Source: Eutypa lata (Eukaryota; Ascomycota; Sordariomycetes; Xylariales; Diatrypaceae). From it: a stretch of DNA of 45,433 nucleotides. The translations under genes and the position numbers were made by a program. Numbering within the stretch: position 1 is the stretch's first letter; each line of letters starts with the position of its first letter. Below the pieces are notes generated by a model. The model saw nothing but the letters and a program-made list of their open reading frames with translations, was not told the origin of the DNA and made no database searches. Below, one piece after another: positions 14,631-30,300 of this stretch. The DNA lies in NCBI GenBank assembly GCA_022661535.1, contig JAKULF010000024.1, positions 1 to 45,433 on the forward strand. Direction: 5' to 3'.

Positions 14631-17600
14631 TTACATAAAGAAATCTACATCAGAAAAATTAGGAAATCTAACTTTTATATAATCAACAAACAATAATCAA
14701 TCATCAGTTTTAGGTACCTTACAAAAATTTCCACGTCTTTTTAATTGAGAAATTATATTAACATTTACACAAATTTCTTCATCATAACCCATTAAAAAAT
14801 TAACGATTTCTTTATAATTTTTAAACTCGTCAATTCTTAAATTAAACATGTTATTTAATAAAGCTTTAATAAAATTTCTAATCATCACATCTCTTTTGTT
14901 TTTGTATTTACCTGATGGATTATTACTTAAGTTTTTTGCATATAATGAAACTTTTGGTAATTTACTAATATAACGCATTAAAGAACCTTTATCAACATTT
15001 ATTAATGGTTTAGAATCTAGCAATGTTTTACCATCATCCTCAATAATAACACGTTTATTATCAAACATTAGACGAAATATTTTTTCTGAGTAAACATCTG
15101 TAACATGTCCACCATTCTTAAAAATATCCTTACCACTTCTTAACTGTTTTTGAATAAATATTAATTCTTTATTACCTAACATTTTATCAGTTAATAAATT
15201 GTTAATTTCTACTAAAGACATTCTACCTCTTTGAAAACCTGTAGCAGCAATAATATTACCATCAACACTCAATTGACCCCTAGTACATCAACTTAAAATT
15301 CCTGAACCTTTATTTTTCAGCTCAAGTATATCAGAACCATCACGTATTTTACGATATTCTAAATATAAAGATTTATTCATAAACTTATGTTTAAGAACTT
15401 TTTCCTCTAAATTTTCTATATTTGTTATAAATCCGTCTGTTGTAACCGATACAATCTCACCATCTAATAAATTAATAGTATGTAATAATTCACCAATAAC
15501 GCATCTAATAAATGAAGTAATTCAAGAAGCTATTAACGGATTAGATAAATCATTTCCTCCATTCTTTTCATTTCCTGAGTTCTAGTATCAAACTTCTCTT
15601 TATTATTTATACCACGTACAACTAAACCATATATAGAATTTCCTATCTCTTTTCATAATGCATTATTAATTGTCCCTTTAGGATATTTTGATCTTTCATT
15701 TTGTATTTCTTTAATACAACCATAGAAGGGTTTTTCAACAATCAAACCACCATTTAAAGTTCTTATTTTCTTAAAAGGTATATAATATATATCCTTAATT
15801 TTAAATTTAGCCCCTTGTTTTTTAGCTACAAAATACTCCATGTATGTAATAAAGGCAGTTCCCATTAAAGGATATACAGTAGTGTTTTCATCTACATTAC
15901 AAGGTATTGAAGGGTATTTAACACTTTCTGGGAATTCAAAATTTACATTTAAGATTGTGTATGAATTAAATTTATCTAACCATCTCATTCTTTCAAAGTC
16001 TTTAATACTAAGAGATCTGGCAGCTTGATAATCTGGAGTTCCTAATATTAACATTGCTGTTGTATAAGCACTTACCAAATCATAATCATACCATATCCTA
16101 TTTTTATCTAAATCATAACCATACATAAAAGATTCATTACGACCTCCTTTATAATTTGCTATAAACATAGTACTTTTTACACCTAATTCTTTAAGAACAC
16201 TTAATCCTTTAGGAGTTAGACTTTTACTTACATTGGTCATTAAATATTTTTCTGATAGTTGATAACCTGAATAATTTGTATCTTTTCAATATTTTCTTAT
16301 ATAATTACTACTCAATCCAGATAATGTTAAGGGTATACCAAAACCATTTATTGTATGATTAAATTCCTCCATAAAACAACCATGGATTAGAGCAATTAAA
16401 CTATCTTGCATAGCATATGATTTAAACAATTCAGGATCTTCTTTTGAAATCTTTCCATATTTTCAAGTTGTTCAATAGACAATTTTATCTTTTCTATACC
16501 CTCATATAATGATGATACAGCATCTAAACTTTTTCTACCGGGAGATATAAGCATTGTATCTCTTACAATTACATTCATACCTCCTAATAAAATAGGTTTT
16601 CTCATAGTAACAAAACTTTTATTTACTATATCTAATTCTAATTTGTACTTTTCAAAATCACATAACATACTTAAATCGGCCGGAGTATAATGACTTATAA
16701 TATAATTATTCAATCTTTTAGTAACACTAACTCTTTCATTTGTATATGAAGTATTATTTGTTCTAGTATATTTCTTATTCCTGTCATTCAATTCAATTCT
16801 ACTATCTAAAAAATTAATATCTTCAACAGAATTAACCATTCCTTCCAATTCACTTTTTATAGTACTCAAATCTTCTATGTCACCTTCTTTAAGATTTAAA
16901 TCTATATTACTCTTTGAAATACTTTCTAATATACCTTTTATATATAGCAAATCTTTTTCTAAATCTAATTCTACCAATTTATAAGATGTTTTAACCAAAT
17001 CTTCAAAACTATATTTATTACATTCTTTATAATAGTTTTTTATTTTACTTCTGTCAAAAATAAACGTTATTGTATCATTTACCTCAATAAACCTGATGTT
17101 TTTTGAATCTTTAGACTTAAAAACTTTTAAACCCTGAATTAATTTAGATAAAGAAGTATCAAAATTTCCATATTTATAAACTCTAATTTCTCTTATAGAA
17201 TTATTTATATAATCTTTAATACTTCATCATTTTATATTTTTACCAATTGGTATAACTCTTCCTAATTTACCACCAGTTAATACATTAATCGGTTCAAAAT
17301 CAAAATCACTATGAATAGGAAATTTTACCATTGTTTTTGTATTTACTGATAATTGTACAGATAAAAGTTTGTTCTTATTCTTTGCTAAATCTATATTTTG
17401 ATATTCTGTATCAAAACCAGAATAAATATTTTGTGTTATTGAGATACCATTTTTTCTAAGTTTTAATCTTATAGATGGATCTAACTTATTATAAATTTCT
17501 TTAGACAATATTAAATAATCCAATAACAAATCATTTAAATCACCATCATTTTTAACATTTTCTTGTAATTTTAATATTAATTTCTCTGTAAACATATAAA

Positions 17601-18425
17601 GATTTAAATTTACTAAGTTATAAGATCACTTAAAAAATTCACCTAATTCATTATAACTTACTATTTTATTACCTATTTTTACAGATTCACCATCTTTTGC
17701 TTCATTAACTTCTAATTCCTCTTTTTTATGTCCAGAATCTTCGTCAACATCTAATAAGAATTCTTTTACACACTCTTCAATTACTTCATATTTAGTTACA
17801 TCAAGATCATTGATATAACCTTTTGCATTAATATTTTTAAGAAGTTGAAGTATTCCATCTATTTGATTATATACATTTAAATAATCATTACCGGTATTAG
17901 CATAGGAAATTAAAAATTCAATTCTTTTCAATAACTTAACAGGTAATGTTTTTTCCACTTTATCTAAAATTAATTCTCTACCTATTTTATTATCTATAAT
18001 TTTCTCACTATTTTCATCACTATTTTCATTACTATTTTTATTAATAGTTGAATAATATCTTACTTGATAACTTAACCTAAAACCTACATAATTTACATAT
18101 TCTAAAGACTTGAAATGATTCTGTAAACCATTTAAATCATTATTCTGGAAACCATTTAAATTATATAAATTACTAAAAATAGTATAAATTATACCATATA
18201 AATTTATATTAGCCAATACATTTAAGGAAAGATAGAAATTTCCTATATAAAGGCCTGAACAGCTACATATTTTTACCAAACAAGAACAACCACATATTTT
18301 AGCAAAACAGGAACTATTAAATGCATATTTTTGTAAAAACTTTTAATACAAAAATCTATTAAGTTAACATATCTCTTCTCAATTCAAGGCATTCTAAAAA
18401 ATATTAAAAATAATTGATAATTCAT
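14631..18425 (-). CDS. dpo: Copy E: family B DNA polymerase, three single-base homopolymer differences
   Basis: It differs from copies H and I by one missing base at each of three runs: the A-run near 18342 in the N-terminal extension, the T-run near 16440 before Exo III, and a CCC run reduced to CC near 15554 between palm motifs B and C. The total loss is three bases, but the segments between them are out of frame, so no complete polymerase is encoded as written. It shares the CC variant with copy G only. Confidence 0.87.
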
Positions 18426-18867
18426 ATCTTTATTAATTAATAAATGATTATTTATCTCTTTCAAATCATTCAAGAATTGTAAGGACTTGCACCTCAGTAA
18501 CAAACATTCCAAAAAACGAAAATTTAAATGTTTATTCGTTCTATAACCAATTCTTTCTGTTTAATAATTAGTTACAATCATTAAACAAAACCCCTATCCC
18601 ACACCTCTTCAAAATAATCGTCTTTTATAGATTTCATGGCTTTTTGAGTCTTACTTACCATAAAATCTTTTCATTTCGAATAACAATCAACCTATAGCTT
18701 TTTTATTAATAATAATCATTTTTTGTTACATATTATATGTCACATTTTCATGTCACAATCATATGTCATATTTTTGATCATGAAAGAGATTTATATAACA
18801 GTAAGTTGATCACTATTAAATCTATATTGATTGATTTATTTATCACCTTATTTATCACCTTATTCAA
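18426..18867. other. Spacer E/F, non-coding, candidate control region
   Basis: This 442-bp spacer matches the reference one. The cloverleaf-like element is at 18472-18555 (minus strand) and the iterons are at 18737-18775. Confidence 0.8.
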
Positions 18868-21800
18868 TTACATAAAGAAATCTACATCAGAAAAATTAGG
18901 AAATCTAACTTTTATATAATCAACAAACAATAATCAATCATCAGTTTTAGGTACCTTACAAAAATTTCCACGTCTTTTTAATTGAGAAATTATATTAACA
19001 TTTACACAAATTTCTTCATCATAACCCATTAAAAAATTAACGATTTCTTTATAATTTTTAAACTCGTCAATTCTTAAATTAAACATGTTATTTAATAAAG
19101 CTTTAATAAAATTTCTAATCATCACATCTCTTTTGTTTTTGTATTTACCTGATGGATTATTACTTAAGTTTTTTGCATATAATGAAACTTTTGGTAATTT
19201 ACTAATATAACGCATTAAAGAACCTTTATCAACATTTATTAATGGTTTAGAATCTAGCAATGTTTTACCATCATCCTCAATAATAACACGTTTATTATCA
19301 AACATTAGACGAAATATTTTTTCTGAGTAAACATCTGTAACATGTCCACCATTCTTAAAAATATCCTTACCACTTCTTAACTGTTTTTGAATAAATATTA
19401 ATTCTTTATTACCTAACATTTTATCAGTTAATAAATTGTTAATTTCTACTAAAGACATTCTACCTCTTTGAAAACCTGTAGCAGCAATAATATTACCATC
19501 AACACTCAATTGACCCCTAGTACATCAACTTAAAATTCCTGAACCTTTATTTTTCAGCTCAAGTATATCAGAACCATCACGTATTTTACGATATTCTAAA
19601 TATAAAGATTTATTCATAAACTTATGTTTAAGAACTTTTTCCTCTAAATTTTCTATATTTGTTATAAATCCGTCTGTTGTAACCGATACAATCTCACCAT
19701 CTAATAAATTAATAGTATGTAATAATTCACCAATAACGCATCTAATAAATGAAGTAATTCAAGAAGCTATTAACGGATTAGATAAATCATTTCCCTCCAT
19801 TCTTTTCATTTCCTGAGTTCTAGTATCAAACTTCTCTTTATTATTTATACCACGTACAACTAAACCATATATAGAATTTCCTATCTCTTTTCATAATGCA
19901 TTATTAATTGTCCCTTTAGGATATTTTGATCTTTCATTTTGTATTTCTTTAATACAACCATAGAAGGGTTTTTCAACAATCAAACCACCATTTAAAGTTC
20001 TTATTTTCTTAAAAGGTATATAATATATATCCTTAATTTTAAATTTAGCCCCTTGTTTTTTAGCTACAAAATACTCCATGTATGTAATAAAGGCAGTTCC
20101 CATTAAAGGATATACAGTAGTGTTTTCATCTACATTACAAGGTATTGAAGGGTATTTAACACTTTCTGGGAATTCAAAATTTACATTTAAGATTGTGTAT
20201 GAATTAAATTTATCTAACCATCTCATTCTTTCAAAGTCTTTAATACTAAGAGATCTGGCAGCTTGATAATCTGGAGTTCCTAATATTAACATTGCTGTTG
20301 TATAAGCACTTACCAAATCATAATCATACCATATCCTATTTTTATCTAAATCATAACCATACATAAAAGATTCATTACGACCTCCTTTATAATTTGCTAT
20401 AAACATAGTACTTTTTACACCTAATTCTTTAAGAACACTTAATCCTTTAGGAGTTAGACTTTTACTTACATTGGTCATTAAATATTTTTCTGATAGTTGA
20501 TAACCTGAATAATTTGTATCTTTTCAATATTTTCTTATATAATTACTACTCAATCCAGATAATGTTAAGGGTATACCAAAACCATTTATTGTATGATTAA
20601 ATTCCTCCATAAAACAACCATGGATTAGAGCAATTAAACTATCTTGCATAGCATATGATTTAAACAATTCAGGATCTTCTTTTTGAAATCTTTCCATATT
20701 TTCAAGTTGTTCAATAGACAATTTTATCTTTTCTATACCCTCATATAATGATGATACAGCATCTAAACTTTTTCTACCGGGAGATATAAGCATTGTATCT
20801 CTTACAATTACATTCATACCTCCTAATAAAATAGGTTTTCTCATAGTAACAAAACTTTTATTTACTATATCTAATTCTAATTTGTACTTTTCAAAATCAC
20901 ATAACATACTTAAATCGGCCGGAGTATAATGACTTATAATATAATTATTCAATCTTTTAGTAACACTAACTCTTTCATTTGTATATGAAGTATTATTTGT
21001 TCTAGTATATTTCTTATTCCTGTCATTCAATTCAATTCTACTATCTAAAAAATTAATATCTTCAACAGAATTAACCATTCCTTCCAATTCACTTTTTATA
21101 GTACTCAAATCTTCTATGTCACCTTCTTTAAGATTTAAATCTATATTACTCTTTGAAATACTTTCTAATATACCTTTTATATATAGCAAATCTTTTTCTA
21201 AATCTAATTCTACCAATTTATAAGATGTTTTAACCAAATCTTCAAAACTATATTTATTACATTCTTTATAATAGTTTTTTATTTTACTTCTGTCAAAAAT
21301 AAACGTTATTGTATCATTTACCTCAATAAACCTGATGTTTTTTGAATCTTTAGACTTAAAAACTTTTAAACCCTGAATTAATTTAGATAAAGAAGTATCA
21401 AAATTTCCATATTTATAAACTCTAATTTCTCTTATAGAATTATTTATATAATCTTTAATACTTCATCATTTTATATTTTTACCAATTGGTATAACTCTTC
21501 CTAATTTACCACCAGTTAATACATTAATCGGTTCAAAATCAAAATCACTATGAATAGGAAATTTTACCATTGTTTTTGTATTTACTGATAATTGTACAGA
21601 TAAAAGTTTGTTCTTATTCTTTGCTAAATCTATATTTTGATATTCTGTATCAAAACCAGAATAAATATTTTGTGTTATTGAGATACCATTTTTTCTAAGT
21701 TTTAATCTTATAGATGGATCTAACTTATTATAAATTTCTTTAGACAATATTAAATAATCCAATAACAAATCATTTAAATCACCATCATTTTTAACATTTT

Positions 21801-22664
21801 CTTGTAATTTTAATATTAATTTCTCTGTAAACATATAAAGATTTAAATTTACTAAGTTATAAGATCACTTAAAAAATTCACCTAATTCATTATAACTTAC
21901 TATTTTATTACCTATTTTTACAGATTCACCATCTTTTGCTTCATTAACTTCTAATTCCTCTTTTTTATGTCCAGAATCTTCGTCAACATCTAATAAGAAT
22001 TCTTTTACACACTCTTCAATTACTTCATATTTAGTTACATCAAGATCATTGATATAACCTTTTGCATTAATATTTTTAAGAAGTTGAAGTATTCCATCTA
22101 TTTGATTATATACATTTAAATAATCATTACCGGTATTAGCATAGGAAATTAAAAATTCAATTCTTTTCAATAACTTAACAGGTAATGTTTTTTCCACTTT
22201 ATCTAAAATTAATTCTCTACCTATTTTATTATCTATAATTTTCTCACTATTTTCATCACTATTTTCATTACTATTTTTATTAATAGTTGAATAATATCTT
22301 ACTTGATAACTTAACCTAAAACCTACATAATTTACATATTCTAAAGACTTGAAATGATTCTGTAAACCATTTAAATCATTATTCTGGAAACCATTTAAAT
22401 TATATAAATTACTAAAAATAGTATAAATTATACCATATAAATTTATATTAGCCAATACATTTAAGGAAAGATAGAAATTTCCTATATAAAGGCCTGAACA
22501 GCTACATATTTTTACCAAACAAGAACAACCACATATTTTAGCAAAACAGGAACTATTAAATGCATATTTTTGTAAAAACTTTTAATACAAAAATCTATTA
22601 AGTTAACATATCTCTTCTCAATTCAAGGCATTCTAAAAAATATTAAAAATAATTGATAATTCAT
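18868..22664 (-). CDS. dpo: Copy F: family B DNA polymerase, open except for one base near the start
   Basis: All catalytic regions from residue ~50 to the TAA at 18868-18870 lie in one frame under code 4, exactly as in the intact copies. The only change is a four-A run near 22576. It puts a TAA just upstream of the frame and separates the ATG at 22662-22664 from the rest. If real, translation would have to begin at a non-ATG codon such as the TTG at 22516-22518 (equivalent of residue 50), since no ATG lies soon after the stop. This copy shows that the case for the N-terminal extension rests on this one A-run. Confidence 0.9.
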
Positions 22665-23106
22665 ATCTTTATTAATTAATAAATGATTATTTATCTCTTT
22701 CAAATCATTCAAGAATTGTAAGGACTTGCACCTCAGTAACAAACATTCCAAAAAACGAAAATTTAAATGTTTATTCGTTCTATAACCAATTCTTTCTGTT
22801 TAATAATTAGTTACAATCATTAAACAAAACCCCTATCCCACACCTCTTCAAAATAATCGTCTTTTATAGATTTCATGGCTTTTTGAGTCTTACTTACCAT
22901 AAAATCTTTTCATTTCGAATAACAATCAACCTATAGCTTTTTTATTAATAATAATCATTTTTTGTTACATATTATATGTCACATTTTCATGTCACAATCA
23001 TATGTCATATTTTTGATCATGAAAGAGATTTATATAACAGTAAGTTGATCACTATTAAATCTATATTGATTGATTTATTTATCACCTTATTTATCACCTT
23101 ATTCAA
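22665..23106. other. Spacer F/G, non-coding, candidate control region
   Basis: This 442-bp spacer matches the reference one. The cloverleaf-like element is at 22711-22794 (minus strand) and the iterons are at 22976-23014. Confidence 0.8.
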
Positions 23107-26100
23107 TTACATAAAGAAATCTACATCAGAAAAATTAGGAAATCTAACTTTTATATAATCAACAAACAATAATCAATCATCAGTTTTAGGTACCTTACAA
23201 AAATTTCCACGTCTTTTTAATTGAGAAATTATATTAACATTTACACAAATTTCTTCATCATAACCCATTAAAAAATTAACGATTTCTTTATAATTTTTAA
23301 ACTCGTCAATTCTTAAATTAAACATGTTATTTAATAAAGCTTTAATAAAATTTCTAATCATCACATCTCTTTTGTTTTTGTATTTACCTGATGGATTATT
23401 ACTTAAGTTTTTTGCATATAATGAAACTTTTGGTAATTTACTAATATAACGCATTAAAGAACCTTTATCAACATTTATTAATGGTTTAGAATCTAGCAAT
23501 GTTTTACCATCATCCTCAATAATAACACGTTTATTATCAAACATTAGACGAAATATTTTTTCTGAGTAAACATCTGTAACATGTCCACCATTCTTAAAAA
23601 TATCCTTACCACTTCTTAACTGTTTTTGAATAAATATTAATTCTTTATTACCTAACATTTTATCAGTTAATAAATTGTTAATTTCTACTAAAGACATTCT
23701 ACCTCTTTGAAAACCTGTAGCAGCAATAATATTACCATCAACACTCAATTGACCCCTAGTACATCAACTTAAAATTCCTGAACCTTTATTTTTCAGCTCA
23801 AGTATATCAGAACCATCACGTATTTTACGATATTCTAAATATAAAGATTTATTCATAAACTTATGTTTAAGAACTTTTTCCTCTAAATTTTCTATATTTG
23901 TTATAAATCCGTCTGTTGTAACCGATACAATCTCACCATCTAATAAATTAATAGTATGTAATAATTCACCAATAACGCATCTAATAAATGAAGTAATTCA
24001 AGAAGCTATTAACGGATTAGATAAATCATTTCCTCCATTCTTTTCATTTCCTGAGTTCTAGTATCAAACTTCTCTTTATTATTTATACCACGTACAACTA
24101 AACCATATATAGAATTTCCTATCTCTTTTCATAATGCATTATTAATTGTCCCTTTAGGATATTTTGATCTTTCATTTTGTATTTCTTTAATACAACCATA
24201 GAAGGGTTTTTCAACAATCAAACCACCATTTAAAGTTCTTATTTTCTTAAAAGGTATATAATATATATCCTTAATTTTAAATTTAGCCCCTTGTTTTTTA
24301 GCTACAAAATACTCCATGTATGTAATAAAGGCAGTTCCCATTAAAGGATATACAGTAGTGTTTTCATCTACATTACAAGGTATTGAAGGGTATTTAACAC
24401 TTTCTGGGAATTCAAAATTTACATTTAAGATTGTGTATGAATTAAATTTATCTAACCATCTCATTCTTTCAAAGTCTTTAATACTAAGAGATCTGGCAGC
24501 TTGATAATCTGGAGTTCCTAATATTAACATTGCTGTTGTATAAGCACTTACCAAATCATAATCATACCATATCCTATTTTTATCTAAATCATAACCATAC
24601 ATAAAAGATTCATTACGACCTCCTTTATAATTTGCTATAAACATAGTACTTTTTACACCTAATTCTTTAAGAACACTTAATCCTTTAGGAGTTAGACTTT
24701 TACTTACATTGGTCATTAAATATTTTTCTGATAGTTGATAACCTGAATAATTTGTATCTTTTCAATATTTTCTTATATAATTACTACTCAATCCAGATAA
24801 TGTTAAGGGTATACCAAAACCATTTATTGTATGATTAAATTCCTCCATAAAACAACCATGGATTAGAGCAATTAAACTATCTTGCATAGCATATGATTTA
24901 AACAATTCAGGATCTTCTTTTGAAATCTTTCCATATTTTCAAGTTGTTCAATAGACAATTTTATCTTTTCTATACCCTCATATAATGATGATACAGCATC
25001 TAAACTTTTTCTACCGGGAGATATAAGCATTGTATCTCTTACAATTACATTCATACCTCCTAATAAAATAGGTTTTCTCATAGTAACAAAACTTTTATTT
25101 ACTATATCTAATTCTAATTTGTACTTTTCAAAATCACATAACATACTTAAATCGGCCGGAGTATAATGACTTATAATATAATTATTCAATCTTTTAGTAA
25201 CACTAACTCTTTCATTTGTATATGAAGTATTATTTGTTCTAGTATATTTCTTATTCCTGTCATTCAATTCAATTCTACTATCTAAAAAATTAATATCTTC
25301 AACAGAATTAACCATTCCTTCCAATTCACTTTTTATAGTACTCAAATCTTCTATGTCACCTTCTTTAAGATTTAAATCTATATTACTCTTTGAAATACTT
25401 TCTAATATACCTTTTATATATAGCAAATCTTTTTCTAAATCTAATTCTACCAATTTATAAGATGTTTTAACCAAATCTTCAAAACTATATTTATTACATT
25501 CTTTATAATAGTTTTTTATTTTACTTCTGTCAAAAATAAACGTTATTGTATCATTTACCTCAATAAACCTGATGTTTTTTGAATCTTTAGACTTAAAAAC
25601 TTTTAAACCCTGAATTAATTTAGATAAAGAAGTATCAAAATTTCCATATTTATAAACTCTAATTTCTCTTATAGAATTATTTATATAATCTTTAATACTT
25701 CATCATTTTATATTTTTACCAATTGGTATAACTCTTCCTAATTTACCACCAGTTAATACATTAATCGGTTCAAAATCAAAATCACTATGAATAGGAAATT
25801 TTACCATTGTTTTTGTATTTACTGATAATTGTACAGATAAAAGTTTGTTCTTATTCTTTGCTAAATCTATATTTTGATATTCTGTATCAAAACCAGAATA
25901 AATATTTTGTGTTATTGAGATACCATTTTTTCTAAGTTTTAATCTTATAGATGGATCTAACTTATTATAAATTTCTTTAGACAATATTAAATAATCCAAT
26001 AACAAATCATTTAAATCACCATCATTTTTAACATTTTCTTGTAATTTTAATATTAATTTCTCTGTAAACATATAAAGATTTAAATTTACTAAGTTATAAG

Positions 26101-26902
26101 ATCACTTAAAAAATTCACCTAATTCATTATAACTTACTATTTTATTACCTATTTTTACAGATTCACCATCTTTTGCTTCATTAACTTCTAATTCCTCTTT
26201 TTTATGTCCAGAATCTTCGTCAACATCTAATAAGAATTCTTTTACACACTCTTCAATTACTTCATATTTAGTTACATCAAGATCATTGATATAACCTTTT
26301 GCATTAATATTTTTAAGAAGTTGAAGTATTCCATCTATTTGATTATATACATTTAAATAATCATTACCGGTATTAGCATAGGAAATTAAAAATTCAATTC
26401 TTTTCAATAACTTAACAGGTAATGTTTTTTCCACTTTATCTAAAATTAATTCTCTACCTATTTTATTATCTATAATTTTCTCACTATTTTCATCACTATT
26501 TTCATTACTATTTTTATTAATAGTTGAATAATATCTTACTTGATAACTTAACCTAAAACCTACATAATTTACATATTCTAAAGACTTGAAATGATTCTGT
26601 AAACCATTTAAATCATTATTCTGGAAACCATTTAAATTATATAAATTACTAAAAATAGTATAAATTATACCATATAAATTTATATTAGCCAATACATTTA
26701 AGGAAAGATAGAAATTTCCTATATAAAGGCCTGAACAGCTACATATTTTTACCAAACAAGAACAACCACATATTTTAGCAAAACAGGAACTATTAAATGC
26801 ATATTTTTGTAAAAACTTTTTAATACAAAAATCTATTAAGTTAACATATCTCTTCTCAATTCAAGGCATTCTAAAAAATATTAAAAATAATTGATAATTC
26901 AT
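23107..26902 (-). CDS. dpo: Copy G: family B DNA polymerase, two single-base homopolymer differences
   Basis: The N-terminal extension and the Exo I and Exo II blocks are in frame from the ATG at 26900-26902. A four-T run near 24917 then shifts frame before Exo III, and a CC instead of CCC near 24029 shifts it again between palm motifs B and C. As written the product would stop near residue 676, losing Exo III and the whole polymerase domain. The intact neighbours H and I have the longer run at both sites. Confidence 0.88.
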
Positions 26903-27344
26903 ATCTTTATTAATTAATAAATGATTATTTATCTCTTTCAAATCATTCAAGAATTGTAAGGACTTGCACCTCAGTAACAAACATTCCAAAAAACGAAAAT
27001 TTAAATGTTTATTCGTTCTATAACCAATTCTTTCTGTTTAATAATTAGTTACAATCATTAAACAAAACCCCTATCCCACACCTCTTCAAAATAATCGTCT
27101 TTTATAGATTTCATGGCTTTTTGAGTCTTACTTACCATAAAATCTTTTCATTTCGAATAACAATCAACCTATAGCTTTTTTATTAATAATAATCATTTTT
27201 TGTTACATATTATATGTCACATTTTCATGTCACAATCATATGTCATATTTTTGATCATGAAAGAGATTTATATAACAGTAAGTTGATCACTATTAAATCT
27301 ATATTGATTGATTTATTTATCACCTTATTTATCACCTTATTCAA
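26903..27344. other. Spacer G/H, non-coding, candidate control region
   Basis: This 442-bp spacer matches the reference one and follows the stop-side end of copy H. The cloverleaf-like element is at 26949-27032 (minus strand) and the iterons are at 27214-27252. Confidence 0.8.
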
Positions 27345-30300
27345 TTACATAAAGAAATCTACATCAGAAAAATTAGGAAATCTAACTTTTATATAATCAA
27401 CAAACAATAATCAATCATCAGTTTTAGGTACCTTACAAAAATTTCCACGTCTTTTTAATTGAGAAATTATATTAACATTTACACAAATTTCTTCATCATA
27501 ACCCATTAAAAAATTAACGATTTCTTTATAATTTTTAAACTCGTCAATTCTTAAATTAAACATGTTATTTAATAAAGCTTTAATAAAATTTCTAATCATC
27601 ACATCTCTTTTGTTTTTGTATTTACCTGATGGATTATTACTTAAGTTTTTTGCATATAATGAAACTTTTGGTAATTTACTAATATAACGCATTAAAGAAC
27701 CTTTATCAACATTTATTAATGGTTTAGAATCTAGCAATGTTTTACCATCATCCTCAATAATAACACGTTTATTATCAAACATTAGACGAAATATTTTTTC
27801 TGAGTAAACATCTGTAACATGTCCACCATTCTTAAAAATATCCTTACCACTTCTTAACTGTTTTTGAATAAATATTAATTCTTTATTACCTAACATTTTA
27901 TCAGTTAATAAATTGTTAATTTCTACTAAAGACATTCTACCTCTTTGAAAACCTGTAGCAGCAATAATATTACCATCAACACTCAATTGACCCCTAGTAC
28001 ATCAACTTAAAATTCCTGAACCTTTATTTTTCAGCTCAAGTATATCAGAACCATCACGTATTTTACGATATTCTAAATATAAAGATTTATTCATAAACTT
28101 ATGTTTAAGAACTTTTTCCTCTAAATTTTCTATATTTGTTATAAATCCGTCTGTTGTAACCGATACAATCTCACCATCTAATAAATTAATAGTATGTAAT
28201 AATTCACCAATAACGCATCTAATAAATGAAGTAATTCAAGAAGCTATTAACGGATTAGATAAATCATTTCCCTCCATTCTTTTCATTTCCTGAGTTCTAG
28301 TATCAAACTTCTCTTTATTATTTATACCACGTACAACTAAACCATATATAGAATTTCCTATCTCTTTTCATAATGCATTATTAATTGTCCCTTTAGGATA
28401 TTTTGATCTTTCATTTTGTATTTCTTTAATACAACCATAGAAGGGTTTTTCAACAATCAAACCACCATTTAAAGTTCTTATTTTCTTAAAAGGTATATAA
28501 TATATATCCTTAATTTTAAATTTAGCCCCTTGTTTTTTAGCTACAAAATACTCCATGTATGTAATAAAGGCAGTTCCCATTAAAGGATATACAGTAGTGT
28601 TTTCATCTACATTACAAGGTATTGAAGGGTATTTAACACTTTCTGGGAATTCAAAATTTACATTTAAGATTGTGTATGAATTAAATTTATCTAACCATCT
28701 CATTCTTTCAAAGTCTTTAATACTAAGAGATCTGGCAGCTTGATAATCTGGAGTTCCTAATATTAACATTGCTGTTGTATAAGCACTTACCAAATCATAA
28801 TCATACCATATCCTATTTTTATCTAAATCATAACCATACATAAAAGATTCATTACGACCTCCTTTATAATTTGCTATAAACATAGTACTTTTTACACCTA
28901 ATTCTTTAAGAACACTTAATCCTTTAGGAGTTAGACTTTTACTTACATTGGTCATTAAATATTTTTCTGATAGTTGATAACCTGAATAATTTGTATCTTT
29001 TCAATATTTTCTTATATAATTACTACTCAATCCAGATAATGTTAAGGGTATACCAAAACCATTTATTGTATGATTAAATTCCTCCATAAAACAACCATGG
29101 ATTAGAGCAATTAAACTATCTTGCATAGCATATGATTTAAACAATTCAGGATCTTCTTTTTGAAATCTTTCCATATTTTCAAGTTGTTCAATAGACAATT
29201 TTATCTTTTCTATACCCTCATATAATGATGATACAGCATCTAAACTTTTTCTACCGGGAGATATAAGCATTGTATCTCTTACAATTACATTCATACCTCC
29301 TAATAAAATAGGTTTTCTCATAGTAACAAAACTTTTATTTACTATATCTAATTCTAATTTGTACTTTTCAAAATCACATAACATACTTAAATCGGCCGGA
29401 GTATAATGACTTATAATATAATTATTCAATCTTTTAGTAACACTAACTCTTTCATTTGTATATGAAGTATTATTTGTTCTAGTATATTTCTTATTCCTGT
29501 CATTCAATTCAATTCTACTATCTAAAAAATTAATATCTTCAACAGAATTAACCATTCCTTCCAATTCACTTTTTATAGTACTCAAATCTTCTATGTCACC
29601 TTCTTTAAGATTTAAATCTATATTACTCTTTGAAATACTTTCTAATATACCTTTTATATATAGCAAATCTTTTTCTAAATCTAATTCTACCAATTTATAA
29701 GATGTTTTAACCAAATCTTCAAAACTATATTTATTACATTCTTTATAATAGTTTTTTATTTTACTTCTGTCAAAAATAAACGTTATTGTATCATTTACCT
29801 CAATAAACCTGATGTTTTTTGAATCTTTAGACTTAAAAACTTTTAAACCCTGAATTAATTTAGATAAAGAAGTATCAAAATTTCCATATTTATAAACTCT
29901 AATTTCTCTTATAGAATTATTTATATAATCTTTAATACTTCATCATTTTATATTTTTACCAATTGGTATAACTCTTCCTAATTTACCACCAGTTAATACA
30001 TTAATCGGTTCAAAATCAAAATCACTATGAATAGGAAATTTTACCATTGTTTTTGTATTTACTGATAATTGTACAGATAAAAGTTTGTTCTTATTCTTTG
30101 CTAAATCTATATTTTGATATTCTGTATCAAAACCAGAATAAATATTTTGTGTTATTGAGATACCATTTTTTCTAAGTTTTAATCTTATAGATGGATCTAA
30201 CTTATTATAAATTTCTTTAGACAATATTAAATAATCCAATAACAAATCATTTAAATCACCATCATTTTTAACATTTTCTTGTAATTTTAATATTAATTTC

